Positions 17,775-25,692 of a stretch of DNA of 64,000 bases are shown here, piece by piece. The notes below the pieces were generated by a model that saw nothing but the letters and a program-made list of their open reading frames with translations, searched no databases and had not been told where the DNA came from. The stretch lies in contig DGQM01000019.1 of assembly GCA_002389765.1 (NCBI GenBank), positions 89,447 through 153,446 of the forward strand, written 5' to 3'. The first letter of the stretch is position 1. Each line of letters begins with the position of its first letter. The translations under genes were made by a program, and so were the position numbers. Source of the stretch: Bacteroidetes bacterium UBA4414 (GTDB taxonomy: Bacteria > Bacteroidota > Bacteroidia > Chitinophagales > Chitinophagaceae).

Positions 17775-18347
17775 ATGCAGGATAGCGTAAGCGCCAACAC
17801 AATGACAAATACTTTAGCACAATACAGGGCTGTTGTAGGCCGCTGCAAGGATATGTACGTGAAAAAAGCCAAAGACTACGGTACATCGTGGCGGGTGCTG
17901 CGCGGCATATCTATAGTAGACCAGATATACATTAAAGCTTGGCGCATACGCCAGATACAGGAAACAGGGCAGCAAAAGATAGGCGATAGCATAGAGAGCG
18001 AGTTTGTAGGCATTGTAAACTACGGCATCATAGCCCTGATACAGAACGCTATGCCTGCCGAAGCGCCGATAGACTTGAGCTACGAAGAGGCTAAACAGTG
18101 GTATGAAGACAAGGCACAGGACATAGAAAACCTGATGCAACAGAAAAATCACGACTATGGCGAGGCATGGCGAGAGCTGTCGCAACAGTCTTTTGTAGAC
18201 CTGATACTGGTAAAGCTCCTCCGCATTAAACAGATACTTGCCAATGATGGGCAAACCATCGTATCAGAAGGGGCAGATGCCAATTTTCACGATATAGTAA
18301 ACTATGCCATATTTGCTCTTATTAAAATAGACGAAGGCAAAGCATAG
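17775..18347 (+). CDS. DUF1599 protein with two tandem domains
   Basis: A 190-residue protein made of two copies of the same module. Copy 1 has D-Y-G-T-S-W-R-V-L at residues 34-42 and I-V-N-Y-G-I-I-A-L-I at 80-89; copy 2 has D-Y-G-E-A-W-R-E-L at 127-135 and I-V-N-Y-A-I-F-A-L-I at 174-183, an offset of 93 residues. The family is called nucleotide-modification-associated domain 1 because of phage contexts, but its role in Bacteroidota is unknown. It starts back to back with folP and precedes a BT_3928-like gene. Confidence 0.88.
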   Translation: MQDSVSANTMTNTLAQYRAVVGRCKDMYVKKAKDYGTSWRVLRGISIVDQIYIKAWRIRQIQETGQQKIGDSIESEFVGIVNYGIIALIQNAMPAEAPIDLSYEEAKQWYEDKAQDIENLMQQKNHDYGEAWRELSQQSFVDLILVKLLRIKQILANDGQTIVSEGADANFHDIVNYAIFALIKIDEGKA

Positions 18348-18416
18348 GCTTTAACAGTTTATTTCAAACCCATTTAGCATATTAGCAGTCAATACTAAAC
18401 GCATAAACCAACAAAT

Positions 18417-19538
18417 ATGAAGTACATACTGTGGCTCATCAGAATAGTAGTCGGCGTTCTGTTCATTTTCTCCGGTCTTGTAAAAGCAAATGACCCGCTG
18501 GGGCTTAGCTACAAGATGGATGAGTTTTTTGAAGTATGGAAAATGCACTGGATGATGCCATACTCGCTGACGCTGTCTGTAATGATGATAGCGTTTGAGA
18601 TAATAGCAGGTGTGGCAGTATTGCTAGGTTATGCACAGAAAGTATTTTCTGTGTTGCTGTTGGGGCTCATAGTTTTCTTCACTTTCCTGACGGCATATGT
18701 GCTGTTCAGCGGTAAGATAAAAGAGTGTGGTTGCTTCGGTGATTGTATCAAAATCAGTAATCAGGAAACCTTCTGGAAAGATGTGGCGCTTACTGTATTG
18801 GGCTTGGTGCTGTTCATCTATCGCAAAAGAATACAACCTGTATTCTCTGGCAAAATAAACACACCATTGATGATACTGACAGTAGTATTTGCTTTCGGTA
18901 TGCAATGGTATGCATTAGGCCATCTTCCTTACTACGACTGCCTTCCGTACAAAGTAGGTGTAAACCTGGAGAAAGACCGTAAGATACCTGAAGGTGCAAT
19001 ACCCGATGTATACGAAACAATGCTTGTGTATGAAAAAGACGGTGTGAAGAAAGAGTTTAATACACAAAACTTCCCGTGGCAGGATACTACATGGAAGTAT
19101 GTAAGCAGCGAATCGAAACTGATTAAGAAAGGTAATGCAGAACCGAAAATCAAAGACTTTGTAATCTCTGATTATGATGGTAATGATGTAACAGAAAGCG
19201 TACTGACTGCACCTGGCAATACCCTGTTGCTGTTTGTAAAAGATGTAGAAAAAGCAAGCACAGAAAATATGGATAAACTGCACAACCTGATAGAAGATGC
19301 AGAGAAAAATAATGTACCTACTTATATACTCATCTCTACTACAAAAGATAAAGCAGAAGCATTCCGTAAAGCTAATAATATAGAGAAAGGCATCCTGTAT
19401 ATGTTTGATGGTACGGTGGCTAAAACCGCGCTGCGCGCCAATCCGGGACTGATGCTGCTGGATCAGGGTGTAATACGCGGCAAGTGGAGCTACAAAGATT
19501 ATCCTACTACACTGGCTGCTGCAAAATCGGGTAAATAG
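18417..19538 (+). CDS. BT_3928/DoxX-like membrane protein
   Basis: A 373-residue protein. Four to five membrane segments in residues 1-180 have a DoxX-like pattern (I-R-I-V-V-G-V-L-F-I-F-S-G-L-V-K-A at 7-23; C-G-C-F-G-D-C near 102). The soluble C-terminal part (about 190-373) looks thioredoxin-like without a C-x-x-C motif. This is the architecture of the BT_3928 family usually found after DUF1599 in Bacteroidota. The C-G-C-F-G-D-C cysteines hint at quinone or thiol redox chemistry, but this is inference. Its TAG overlaps the GTG of the next gene. Confidence 0.82.
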   Translation: MKYILWLIRIVVGVLFIFSGLVKANDPLGLSYKMDEFFEVWKMHWMMPYSLTLSVMMIAFEIIAGVAVLLGYAQKVFSVLLLGLIVFFTFLTAYVLFSGKIKECGCFGDCIKISNQETFWKDVALTVLGLVLFIYRKRIQPVFSGKINTPLMILTVVFAFGMQWYALGHLPYYDCLPYKVGVNLEKDRKIPEGAIPDVYETMLVYEKDGVKKEFNTQNFPWQDTTWKYVSSESKLIKKGNAEPKIKDFVISDYDGNDVTESVLTAPGNTLLLFVKDVEKASTENMDKLHNLIEDAEKNNVPTYILISTTKDKAEAFRKANNIEKGILYMFDGTVAKTALRANPGLMLLDQGVIRGKWSYKDYPTTLAAAKSGK

Positions 19539-20593
19539 TGCTGCGCTTTCTGGCTCGGCGTATACGGTACAGCCTGCTTGTATTGGCAGGTGTTATCACG
19601 GTTGTGTTTTTCCTGTTCAATGTATTGCCCGGAGACCCTGCAAGGCTCACCATGGGGCAACGCAGCGACCTCGCATCTGTAGAAAATGCAAGACGGGAAA
19701 TGAACCTCGACAAGCCACTTGCCACACGCTACTTTTTGTACCTCAACGATATTTCGCCCATAGGCTATCACAAGCGTGATAGTATAGATAAAGCTAAGTA
19801 TGGCTATGCTACACTACTGCCATTAGGTAGCCATGCACTGGGGCTGAAAGCTCCTTATCTGGGGCGCAGCTACAATACAAAACGAGAAGTGAATGCCGTG
19901 CTTACGGAAGCACTCCCCGGTACCATCATACTGGCATTGGCAGCTATGGCTATAGCCACTGTGGGTGGTATATTGTTGGGCATACTTGCAGCATTGAAAA
20001 AAGATACCTGGATGGATACTGCATCTATAGCTGCAAGCGTAGCAGGCGTATCTATGCCATCGTTTTTTGCGGGTTTGGTGATTGCTTATTTCTTTGGCTA
20101 TATACTGCATAGTTACACAGGGCTCAATATGACGGGCAGCCTTTGGGATTATGATGCTATTACAGGCAGGCATCTTGCATTGCAAAACCTAGTACTGCCT
20201 GCTATAGCATTGGGCATCCGTCCACTCGCTATCATTACACAGCTTACACGCAGTGCCCTGCTCGATGTGCTTTCGCAAGACTATATTCGTACGGCTTATG
20301 CTAAGGGATTATCTACCACCAAAGTAGTATTTCGGCATGCACTGCCCAATGCATTGAACCCTGTGGTGACAGCTATTTCGGGCTGGTTGGCAGAGTTGTT
20401 GGCAGGTTCTTTCTTTGTAGAATACATCTTTGGTTGGAAGGGTGTAGGCAAGATAACTGTTGACGCTTTAGATAAGTTCGACTTCCCTTTGGTGATGGGT
20501 TCTGTACTGCTCACCGCGTTTATCTTCATCATCGTGAATTTGATAACAGATATGCTCTACGGCTGGCTGGACCCGCGGGTAAGACTGCAATAA
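19538..20593 (+). CDS. ABC transporter permease, dipeptide/oligopeptide type
   Basis: A 351-residue DppB/OppB-like inner-membrane permease. It has the N-terminal M-L-R-F-L-A-R-R-I-R segment with a first membrane helix, P-G-D-P-A-R near residue 31, and the EAA loop R-T-A-Y-A-K-G-L-S near residues 250-258 that docks the ATPase. The start is GTG overlapping the preceding stop (TAGTG). There is a long periplasmic insertion between the first two helices (about 35-120). No DppC-like permease, ATPase or binding protein is next to it, so its partners must be elsewhere. Confidence 0.88.
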   Translation: MLRFLARRIRYSLLVLAGVITVVFFLFNVLPGDPARLTMGQRSDLASVENARREMNLDKPLATRYFLYLNDISPIGYHKRDSIDKAKYGYATLLPLGSHALGLKAPYLGRSYNTKREVNAVLTEALPGTIILALAAMAIATVGGILLGILAALKKDTWMDTASIAASVAGVSMPSFFAGLVIAYFFGYILHSYTGLNMTGSLWDYDAITGRHLALQNLVLPAIALGIRPLAIITQLTRSALLDVLSQDYIRTAYAKGLSTTKVVFRHALPNALNPVVTAISGWLAELLAGSFFVEYIFGWKGVGKITVDALDKFDFPLVMGSVLLTAFIFIIVNLITDMLYGWLDPRVRLQ

Positions 20594-20594
20594 T

Positions 20595-21128
20595 TTAGTA
20601 TCGCAGATACACAGACGTGCTGTCTTTGTATTGATTGCCGTTTACAGACTGTGCTTCTGCATAGAAAGTGTACAAGCCTTCTTGCAATTCCTTATTGGGC
20701 AGTTGTTTTGTGATTTTCACATCTGCATCATAGAACAGATTACTGCCATTATCAGGCAACCCACTTATTCTGAGAGAAAGATATTCAGAGTTGTAGTTTG
20801 CCATGTCAGACTTTGCAGGTATTGTAATGTCAGGCAGTGTTATGTCTTTGTTGCAGTAAATTTTTATTGTTGAGCTTAATACTCCGTTATTATAACGGCG
20901 TGTTCCACATACCCACGCAGAGCTCCAAAGAGAGTCATACTTCGAATAAAGCGCTATAATTCTTTTAGGTATGTTCTGTGTCGGCTGAATGTAGATACTG
21001 TCGGATTTATAAAATGCAATACCGTAGAAATTTGTTTCGATGATATTGCTTTCACAAGTGTTTTTCTTCTTACATGCTGCAATAGTCAAAACAGCAATCA
21101 ACAGCATAACTGCATAATATCGGGTCAT
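20595..21128 (-). CDS. lipoprotein of unknown function (paralog of 21185-21685)
   Basis: A 177-residue protein with a lipoprotein signal ending L-T-I-A-A-C (Cys at 19) followed by K-K-K. The rest is beta-rich, with I-K-I-Y-C-N-K-D and G-L-Y-T-F-Y-A-E-A-Q blocks that match the next gene upstream. The function is unknown. It stops 2 nt from the convergent ABC permease stop. Together the two genes look like a local duplication. Confidence 0.7.
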   Translation of the reverse strand: MTRYYAVMLLIAVLTIAACKKKNTCESNIIETNFYGIAFYKSDSIYIQPTQNIPKRIIALYSKYDSLWSSAWVCGTRRYNNGVLSSTIKIYCNKDITLPDITIPAKSDMANYNSEYLSLRISGLPDNGSNLFYDADVKITKQLPNKELQEGLYTFYAEAQSVNGNQYKDSTSVYLRY

Positions 21129-21184
21129 CGGATTGTAGGTTTGTTACAATGCTCTAACGCATCCTGTCAGAAAATATTGTAAGT

Positions 21185-21685
21185 CTATTGTATCAGCATG
21201 TCGCTCGAGTCTCTGAAAACACCATTGTTATCTGTAGATGCTTGTACATAAAAACGGTACAGCCCTTTGTGTGTATTGGTATCTATCAACTTGCCAAAAT
21301 ATATGCTGCAGTGGCTGAAGTTGTTGTAAGTTGTGTCGTAGCCGGATATGTCAAGCTGCTCGTATTGCAGCAGGTTTCCGCCTGCCGGTATGGTTAAAGT
21401 GCGTAGTTTCAATTCTTTGTCAGCGTAGATTTTTACTGTATTAGTACGCAAGGGGTTTCGATAAGATATGACAAGATTTTTATAGTAGCACTTTCTGTCT
21501 CCTTTCTTTGTTACGGTTATTGCCTGCACCTCTATGGCAGGCATAGACGATGCCACACTATAGGTAGCAGGGGTAGTCATTTCTATGCCTGTTGTGGTAA
21601 TAATCTCGTCAGACCCACCGCAATTGCAGGATGCCCAATAGAGGGTTGAGGCTAAAAATATGGTTGGAATTACCAGTTTTCGCAT
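21185..21685 (-). CDS. lipoprotein of unknown function (paralog of 20595-21128)
   Basis: A 166-residue protein from the ATG at 21685; an upstream in-frame ATG (21709) is disfavoured because M-R-K-L-V-I-P begins a normal signal. A lipobox Y-W-A-S-C is present. T-V-K-I-Y-A-D-K-E-L and G-L-Y-R-F-Y-V-Q-A-S correspond to the same blocks in the neighbour. The fold and role are unknown. It is read away from the phosphate porin. Confidence 0.68.
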   Translation of the reverse strand: MRKLVIPTIFLASTLYWASCNCGGSDEIITTTGIEMTTPATYSVASSMPAIEVQAITVTKKGDRKCYYKNLVISYRNPLRTNTVKIYADKELKLRTLTIPAGGNLLQYEQLDISGYDTTYNNFSHCSIYFGKLIDTNTHKGLYRFYVQASTDNNGVFRDSSDMLIQ

Positions 21686-21772
21686 AAGGTATTTTTTGTT
21701 ATAAAGCAATAATCATGCTAAATGCAACCTATTATATAGGAAGCAAACTTTACAAAACAACTTTAACTCCAA

Positions 21773-21823
21773 TGTTACCAAATCATTAAGAGTTGATTAT
21801 TAATTTCTTACGGAATTGTTACC
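21773..21823 (+). promoter_or_regulatory. Pho-box-like direct repeats upstream of the phosphate porin
   Basis: Five 7-bp units at exact 11-bp steps: TGTTACC (21773), CATTAAG (21784), GATTATT (21795), TCTTACG (21806), TGTTACC (21817). Direct repeats of this length and period are the hallmark of PhoB binding sites. The first three units stand in the same register to the -7 element as the three units upstream of the DUF47 gene. Confidence 0.6.
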
Positions 21824-21827
21824 AAAA

Positions 21828-21835
21828 TACATTTG
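21828..21835 (+). promoter_or_regulatory. -7 element (TACATTTG) of the phosphate porin
   Basis: TACATTTG fits the consensus and ends 22 nt before the ATG at 21858. It lies downstream of an earlier in-frame ATG (21816), supporting 21858 as the true start. Confidence 0.55.
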
Positions 21836-21857
21836 CGCCCAGAAATTTAAAACCAAT

Positions 21858-23084
21858 ATGCGTAAAGTTTTACAAGTAGGTATTGCAATCGTATTATCAT
21901 TAACATCATCTACAGCAGCTTTTGCACAAAAAGGCGAAGCAATGGAGGTGAAAACAGATGCGGCACCCAAAAAGAAATGGTATGAATCTGTAAGCATCAG
22001 GGGATATGTGCAGGCAAGGTACAACCGCCTGCTGGAAACAAACGACAAACTGAGTTGCGAACAGTGCGACCGCAGCTGGGGCGAAAACGGTGGCTTTTTC
22101 CTGAGGCGCGTACGTATTATCTTCTTCGGGCAAATAAGTAAGCAAGTTTATTTTTACGTTCAGCCAGACTTTGCTAGCTCTGCATCAACTACAGGTTTGC
22201 ATTTCGGCCAGTTGAGGGATGCCTACTTCGATATAGGGGTTGATAAAAAGAACCGTTTCCGCTTCCGTATCGGTCAAAGCAAGATTCCGTATGGTTTCGA
22301 AAACATGCAATCGAGCCAGAACCGCCTGCCGCTCGACCGTAACGATGCGTTGAACAGTGCATTGGCAAATGAGCGCGATTTGGGTGTGATGTTCTACTAC
22401 GCACCTGCCAAAACAAGAGAACTGTTCTCTAAACTGGTAAATGACGGTTTAAAAGGTTCGGGCGATTATGGTGTTGTAGGTTTTGGTGTGTACAATGGAC
22501 AAACTGCCAACAAACCAGAACTGAATAACGATCGCCATGTGGTGGGACGTATATCATACCCATTCCAGATAGGTACACAGATACTGGAAGCAGGTGTGCA
22601 AGGCTATACTGGTTTCTATACACTGGCTTCAGACCAACTTTCTACAGGTGTTAAATACAGGAAAGACCTTACGTATATTGACAAAAGGGCGGCGGCAAGT
22701 GTGATATTATACCCGAAACCTTTTGGTGTGCAAGCGGAATATAATATTGGTAAAGGCCCGGAATTTAATACAGCCACAGATAGCATTGAAGCCAAAGACC
22801 TGACAGGTGGTTATGTAATGCTGAACTATCAAATTAAGTATAAAAATCATTTGTTCTTCCCATTCACAAGGATTCAGTACTATGAGGGGGGTAAAAAGCA
22901 TGAAAAAGATGCACGTAGCTACAAGGTGAATGAGTTTGAAGTAGGTGTTGAGTGGCAGCCTGTTAAACAATTTGAACTGGTGGCTATGTACACCATCTCA
23001 TCTCGCCGCTTTGAGGATTTTGCCAAGCAAAACAACCTGCAGGAAGGCTCTTTACTGAGGTTACAAGCACAGATTAACTTCTAA
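21858..23084 (+). CDS. phosphate-selective porin (OprO/OprP family)
   Basis: A 408-residue outer-membrane beta barrel with a signal peptide ending A-F-A-Q (residues 1-24). Repeated amphipathic strands, R-G-Y-V-Q-A-R-Y near the mature N-terminus, F-F-L-R-R-V-R-I-I-F-F-G, F-G-Q-L-R-D-A-Y and a final strand ending in I-N-F are typical of the O/P porin family. The function is uptake of phosphate or polyphosphate across the outer membrane. It is followed by DUF47 and PiT genes, giving a phosphate uptake module, and preceded by Pho-box-like repeats, so phosphate-starvation control is likely. Confidence 0.88.
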   Translation: MRKVLQVGIAIVLSLTSSTAAFAQKGEAMEVKTDAAPKKKWYESVSIRGYVQARYNRLLETNDKLSCEQCDRSWGENGGFFLRRVRIIFFGQISKQVYFYVQPDFASSASTTGLHFGQLRDAYFDIGVDKKNRFRFRIGQSKIPYGFENMQSSQNRLPLDRNDALNSALANERDLGVMFYYAPAKTRELFSKLVNDGLKGSGDYGVVGFGVYNGQTANKPELNNDRHVVGRISYPFQIGTQILEAGVQGYTGFYTLASDQLSTGVKYRKDLTYIDKRAAASVILYPKPFGVQAEYNIGKGPEFNTATDSIEAKDLTGGYVMLNYQIKYKNHLFFPFTRIQYYEGGKKHEKDARSYKVNEFEVGVEWQPVKQFELVAMYTISSRRFEDFAKQNNLQEGSLLRLQAQINF

Positions 23085-23129
23085 AAATCAATTCAAAGTC
23101 ATTAAATAATTAAATAATATTAATCTCAA

Positions 23130-23158
23130 TGTTAAGGAATTATTAAGTGTATGTTACC
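23130..23158 (+). promoter_or_regulatory. Pho-box-like direct repeats upstream of the DUF47-PiT operon
   Basis: Three 7-bp units at 11-bp steps: TGTTAAG (23130), TATTAAG (23141), TGTTACC (23152). Their TTA cores lie 53, 42 and 31 bp upstream of the first T of the -7 element, the same offsets as three of the repeats upstream of the porin gene. Confidence 0.6.
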
Positions 23159-23184
23159 GATTCCATAGCCTTGAGAAACAAAAA

Positions 23185-23192
23185 TACATTTG
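23185..23192 (+). promoter_or_regulatory. -7 element (TACATTTG) of the DUF47-PiT operon
   Basis: TACATTTG followed by CGGACAATAC and, 22 nt after its last base, the ATG at 23215. The same octamer is used for the porin gene. Confidence 0.55.
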
Positions 23193-23214
23193 CGGACAAT
23201 ACAATAAAACAGAT

Positions 23215-23862
23215 ATGGGTTTTGCCTCAATTATGAAGATTTTCCTGCCAAAAGACAGGGTATTCTATGGCTTGTTTGAAGAAGTGAGCAGCAACCTCAC
23301 ACAGATGAGCGATATTTTCAACAAAGCAGTTGCTGAAAAAGACGTAACGTCTCGCAACACACTGCTGAAAAGCCTGGAAGAGTGGGAGCACAAAAACGAC
23401 GAGGTTACACACAAAATATTCATTGAGCTTGGCAGAAACTTCATCACGCCATTTGATCGTGAGGATATTCACTACCTGGCAACATCGCTGGATGATATCG
23501 CAGACTATCTGTGGGGCGCATCTAAGCGTGTAATGAACTATGGTATTGATGACCTGGATGAGGTGACAGTAGAATTTGCAGGTATTATTGCAAAATCTAT
23601 CACAGCACTTAACAAAGCTGTATATGGCCTGCGCGATATGAAAGACCTGCGCTCGCTTACAGAAGCTTGTGTGGTTATCAACAGCCTTGAAAACGAAGGT
23701 GATGATACGCTGGATAAAGGTATGATGCAGCTGTTCTCTTCTGGCATCAACCCGGTAGAAATCATTAAGAAAAAGGACCTGTACCAAATGCTGGAAATCG
23801 TTACTGACAAGTGCGAAGACGCAGCTAACGTGATTGAGTCAATCATTATCAAATACGTTTAA
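23215..23862 (+). CDS. DUF47 (PhoU-like) phosphate transport accessory protein
   Basis: A 215-residue all-helical protein of the PhoU-like DUF47 family: F-L-P-K-D-R-V-F-Y near residue 9, T-P-F-D-R-E-D-I near 78, and the paired E/D-rich helices with D-D-I-A-D near 90 and D-K-C-E-D-A-A-N-V near 200. DUF47 proteins accompany PiT transporters and are thought to modulate their activity. The gene starts 26 nt upstream of the PiT gene, with its own promoter and Pho-like repeats. Confidence 0.92.
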   Translation: MGFASIMKIFLPKDRVFYGLFEEVSSNLTQMSDIFNKAVAEKDVTSRNTLLKSLEEWEHKNDEVTHKIFIELGRNFITPFDREDIHYLATSLDDIADYLWGASKRVMNYGIDDLDEVTVEFAGIIAKSITALNKAVYGLRDMKDLRSLTEACVVINSLENEGDDTLDKGMMQLFSSGINPVEIIKKKDLYQMLEIVTDKCEDAANVIESIIIKYV

Positions 23863-23888
23863 TCCTCCATCGGTACAAAACAGACAGT

Positions 23889-25565
23889 ATGTTTACTTTC
23901 TTAGTAGTAATTATAGTACTGGCCCTGGTGTTCGATTACATCAACGGCTTTCACGATGCGGCCAACTCTATTGCCACTATCGTGTCTACAAAAGTACTGA
24001 CGCCGTTTCAGGCGGTAATATGGGCTGCGGCGTTCAACTTCGCAGCTTACTTTATCTTTCAGGATCATGCTGTTGCCAACACAATCGGTAAAACGGTGTA
24101 TCCTGAGTTTATCACACTCCCTGTAATATTCGCCGGCCTGATAGCCGCTATTGCATGGAACCTGCTTACGTGGTGGTATGGTATTCCTTCATCATCATCG
24201 CACACACTGATAGGTGGTTTTGCCGGTGCTGCAATTATGCACGCTTACATGACCAAAGGCTTTGTGGCATTCAGTTCTATTATCGAGATAGAAAAAATCT
24301 CTAAAACAGTACTCTTTATCTTCTTGGCGCCGCTTATTGGTATGGTGATATCCATGTTCATTACATTGGTTACCATCATGCGCAATGTATGGCTGCGAAT
24401 TGGTATCATGATTCTTTCTACGGCATTTACGTGGATGCTATTCAACAATTTTGAACAAGGCAAAATCAAAGAAAACGTTGCGAAGCTCTATAAAGTAGAC
24501 AAGTACGAGAAAGAACTGAAGAAACATCCTGAAGATGAAAAGACAAAAGAGAAGCTGGAAAAAGCAAAGAGTGAAGCAAAAGAAGTAATGGCTGTTGCAA
24601 AATACTATGATGCACTGGGCGCAGGCAAAGTAGCTGATAGTGTTGCAACACTGGGTCTTACAAAATCTGTAGGTTACAACAAAGCAAAAGACGAGGTTAA
24701 GAAAATCTATGGTCTGGACAGTATAAAAGCTGTAGCAGGTGTAGACCCTTCTGTTAAGCCACTGGCTGATAGCCTGAACGAAGTAGTAGAAAGTGTAAAA
24801 GGCCTTGCTAAAATGTACGGCTCTGTACCAAACGACCACCTTGCTGATAGCATAGCTACTGTGCTGGGTATGACAGAAAAACAGCACGAAAAACTGGCAA
24901 AAGGCATAGACAAGATAGATGTGCGCAAAGAAGTGGTAAAGACACTTGAAAAAGGTGATAACTCGCTCCTGATGTACGGTATTATGTTTGTAGTTGCAAT
25001 TTTCATCCTTAGCTATATATATGTAGACCTACTGCGCGATCCTAGTGCAAGCCGTAAGGCAAACATGTTCAAGCGTTTGCAATTGTTGTCATCAGCAGCA
25101 TTCAGCCTTGGCCATGGTGGTAACGATGCGCAAAAAGTAATGGGTATCATCTCTGCAGCTTTCGTGGCATACAATACACAGAAATACCCCGACATCAGCT
25201 CTGCACTGAAAGATCTGGGTTGGGTACCACTGGCTTGTTACACTGCCATAGCAGCAGGTACACTGAGTGGTGGCTGGAAGATTGTAAAAACAATGGGTTC
25301 TCGCATTACCAAAGTAACACCGTTGGAAGGTGTGAGTGCTGAAACAGCAGGTGCGCTTACGTTGTTTATGACAGAGCAAATGGGTATCCCAGTATCTACT
25401 ACGCATACCATTACAGGTTCTATTATTGGTGTGGGTGCTACCAAACGCTTGTCGGCAGTACGCTGGGGTGTTACGGTAAATCTGCTGTGGGCATGGGTAC
25501 TTACCATTCCGGTTAGTGCGGTGATTGCAGGTATCGTTTACGCCATCACATCATTGTTTGTATAA
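23889..25565 (+). CDS. inorganic phosphate transporter, PiT family
   Basis: A 558-residue cation:phosphate symporter. The two family signatures are G-F-H-D-A-A-N-S (20-27) and G-H-G-G-N-D-A-Q-K in the second half. Between the halves is a hydrophilic insert of about 170 residues (roughly 188-357), lysine/glutamate-rich and with recurring A-D-S-V-A-T-L-G, A-D-S-L and A-D-S-I-A-T-V-L-G segments. PiT proteins often have a cytosolic loop here, but this one is large. The neighbouring DUF47 protein is the expected partner. A terminator follows. Confidence 0.93.
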   Translation: MFTFLVVIIVLALVFDYINGFHDAANSIATIVSTKVLTPFQAVIWAAAFNFAAYFIFQDHAVANTIGKTVYPEFITLPVIFAGLIAAIAWNLLTWWYGIPSSSSHTLIGGFAGAAIMHAYMTKGFVAFSSIIEIEKISKTVLFIFLAPLIGMVISMFITLVTIMRNVWLRIGIMILSTAFTWMLFNNFEQGKIKENVAKLYKVDKYEKELKKHPEDEKTKEKLEKAKSEAKEVMAVAKYYDALGAGKVADSVATLGLTKSVGYNKAKDEVKKIYGLDSIKAVAGVDPSVKPLADSLNEVVESVKGLAKMYGSVPNDHLADSIATVLGMTEKQHEKLAKGIDKIDVRKEVVKTLEKGDNSLLMYGIMFVVAIFILSYIYVDLLRDPSASRKANMFKRLQLLSSAAFSLGHGGNDAQKVMGIISAAFVAYNTQKYPDISSALKDLGWVPLACYTAIAAGTLSGGWKIVKTMGSRITKVTPLEGVSAETAGALTLFMTEQMGIPVSTTHTITGSIIGVGATKRLSAVRWGVTVNLLWAWVLTIPVSAVIAGIVYAITSLFV

Positions 25566-25595
25566 TATATCAGATTAACAGGAATTTAATTGGTG

Positions 25596-25622
25596 AAGGC
25601 GCTCAAGTGAGCGCCTTTTTCC
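25596..25622 (+). terminator. rho-independent terminator after the PiT gene
   Basis: AAGGCGCTC pairs with GAGCGCCTT (25596-25604 with 25609-25617) around an AAGT loop, followed by TTTCC. It ends the phosphate module. Confidence 0.82.
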
Positions 25623-25624
25623 TT

Positions 25625-25632
25625 TACTTTTG
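25625..25632 (+). promoter_or_regulatory. -7 element (TACTTTTG) of the helicase gene
   Basis: TACTTTTG fits the consensus and lies 60 nt before the ATG at 25693, right after the preceding terminator. Confidence 0.4.
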
Positions 25633-25692
25633 CAGATTGCCTTTTTCGGATTGGAAAAAACCGCAGATCGCTGAACACAGAGATACAATAGA

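Noticed and set aside
21816..21857. Upstream ATG for the phosphate porin
   Set aside because: It precedes the -7 element, and the signal peptide begins cleanly at 21858.
24445..24960. PiT gene as a fusion with a separate enzyme domain
   Set aside because: The inserted segment is low-complexity and charged with no catalytic motif; a cytosolic loop is the simpler view.
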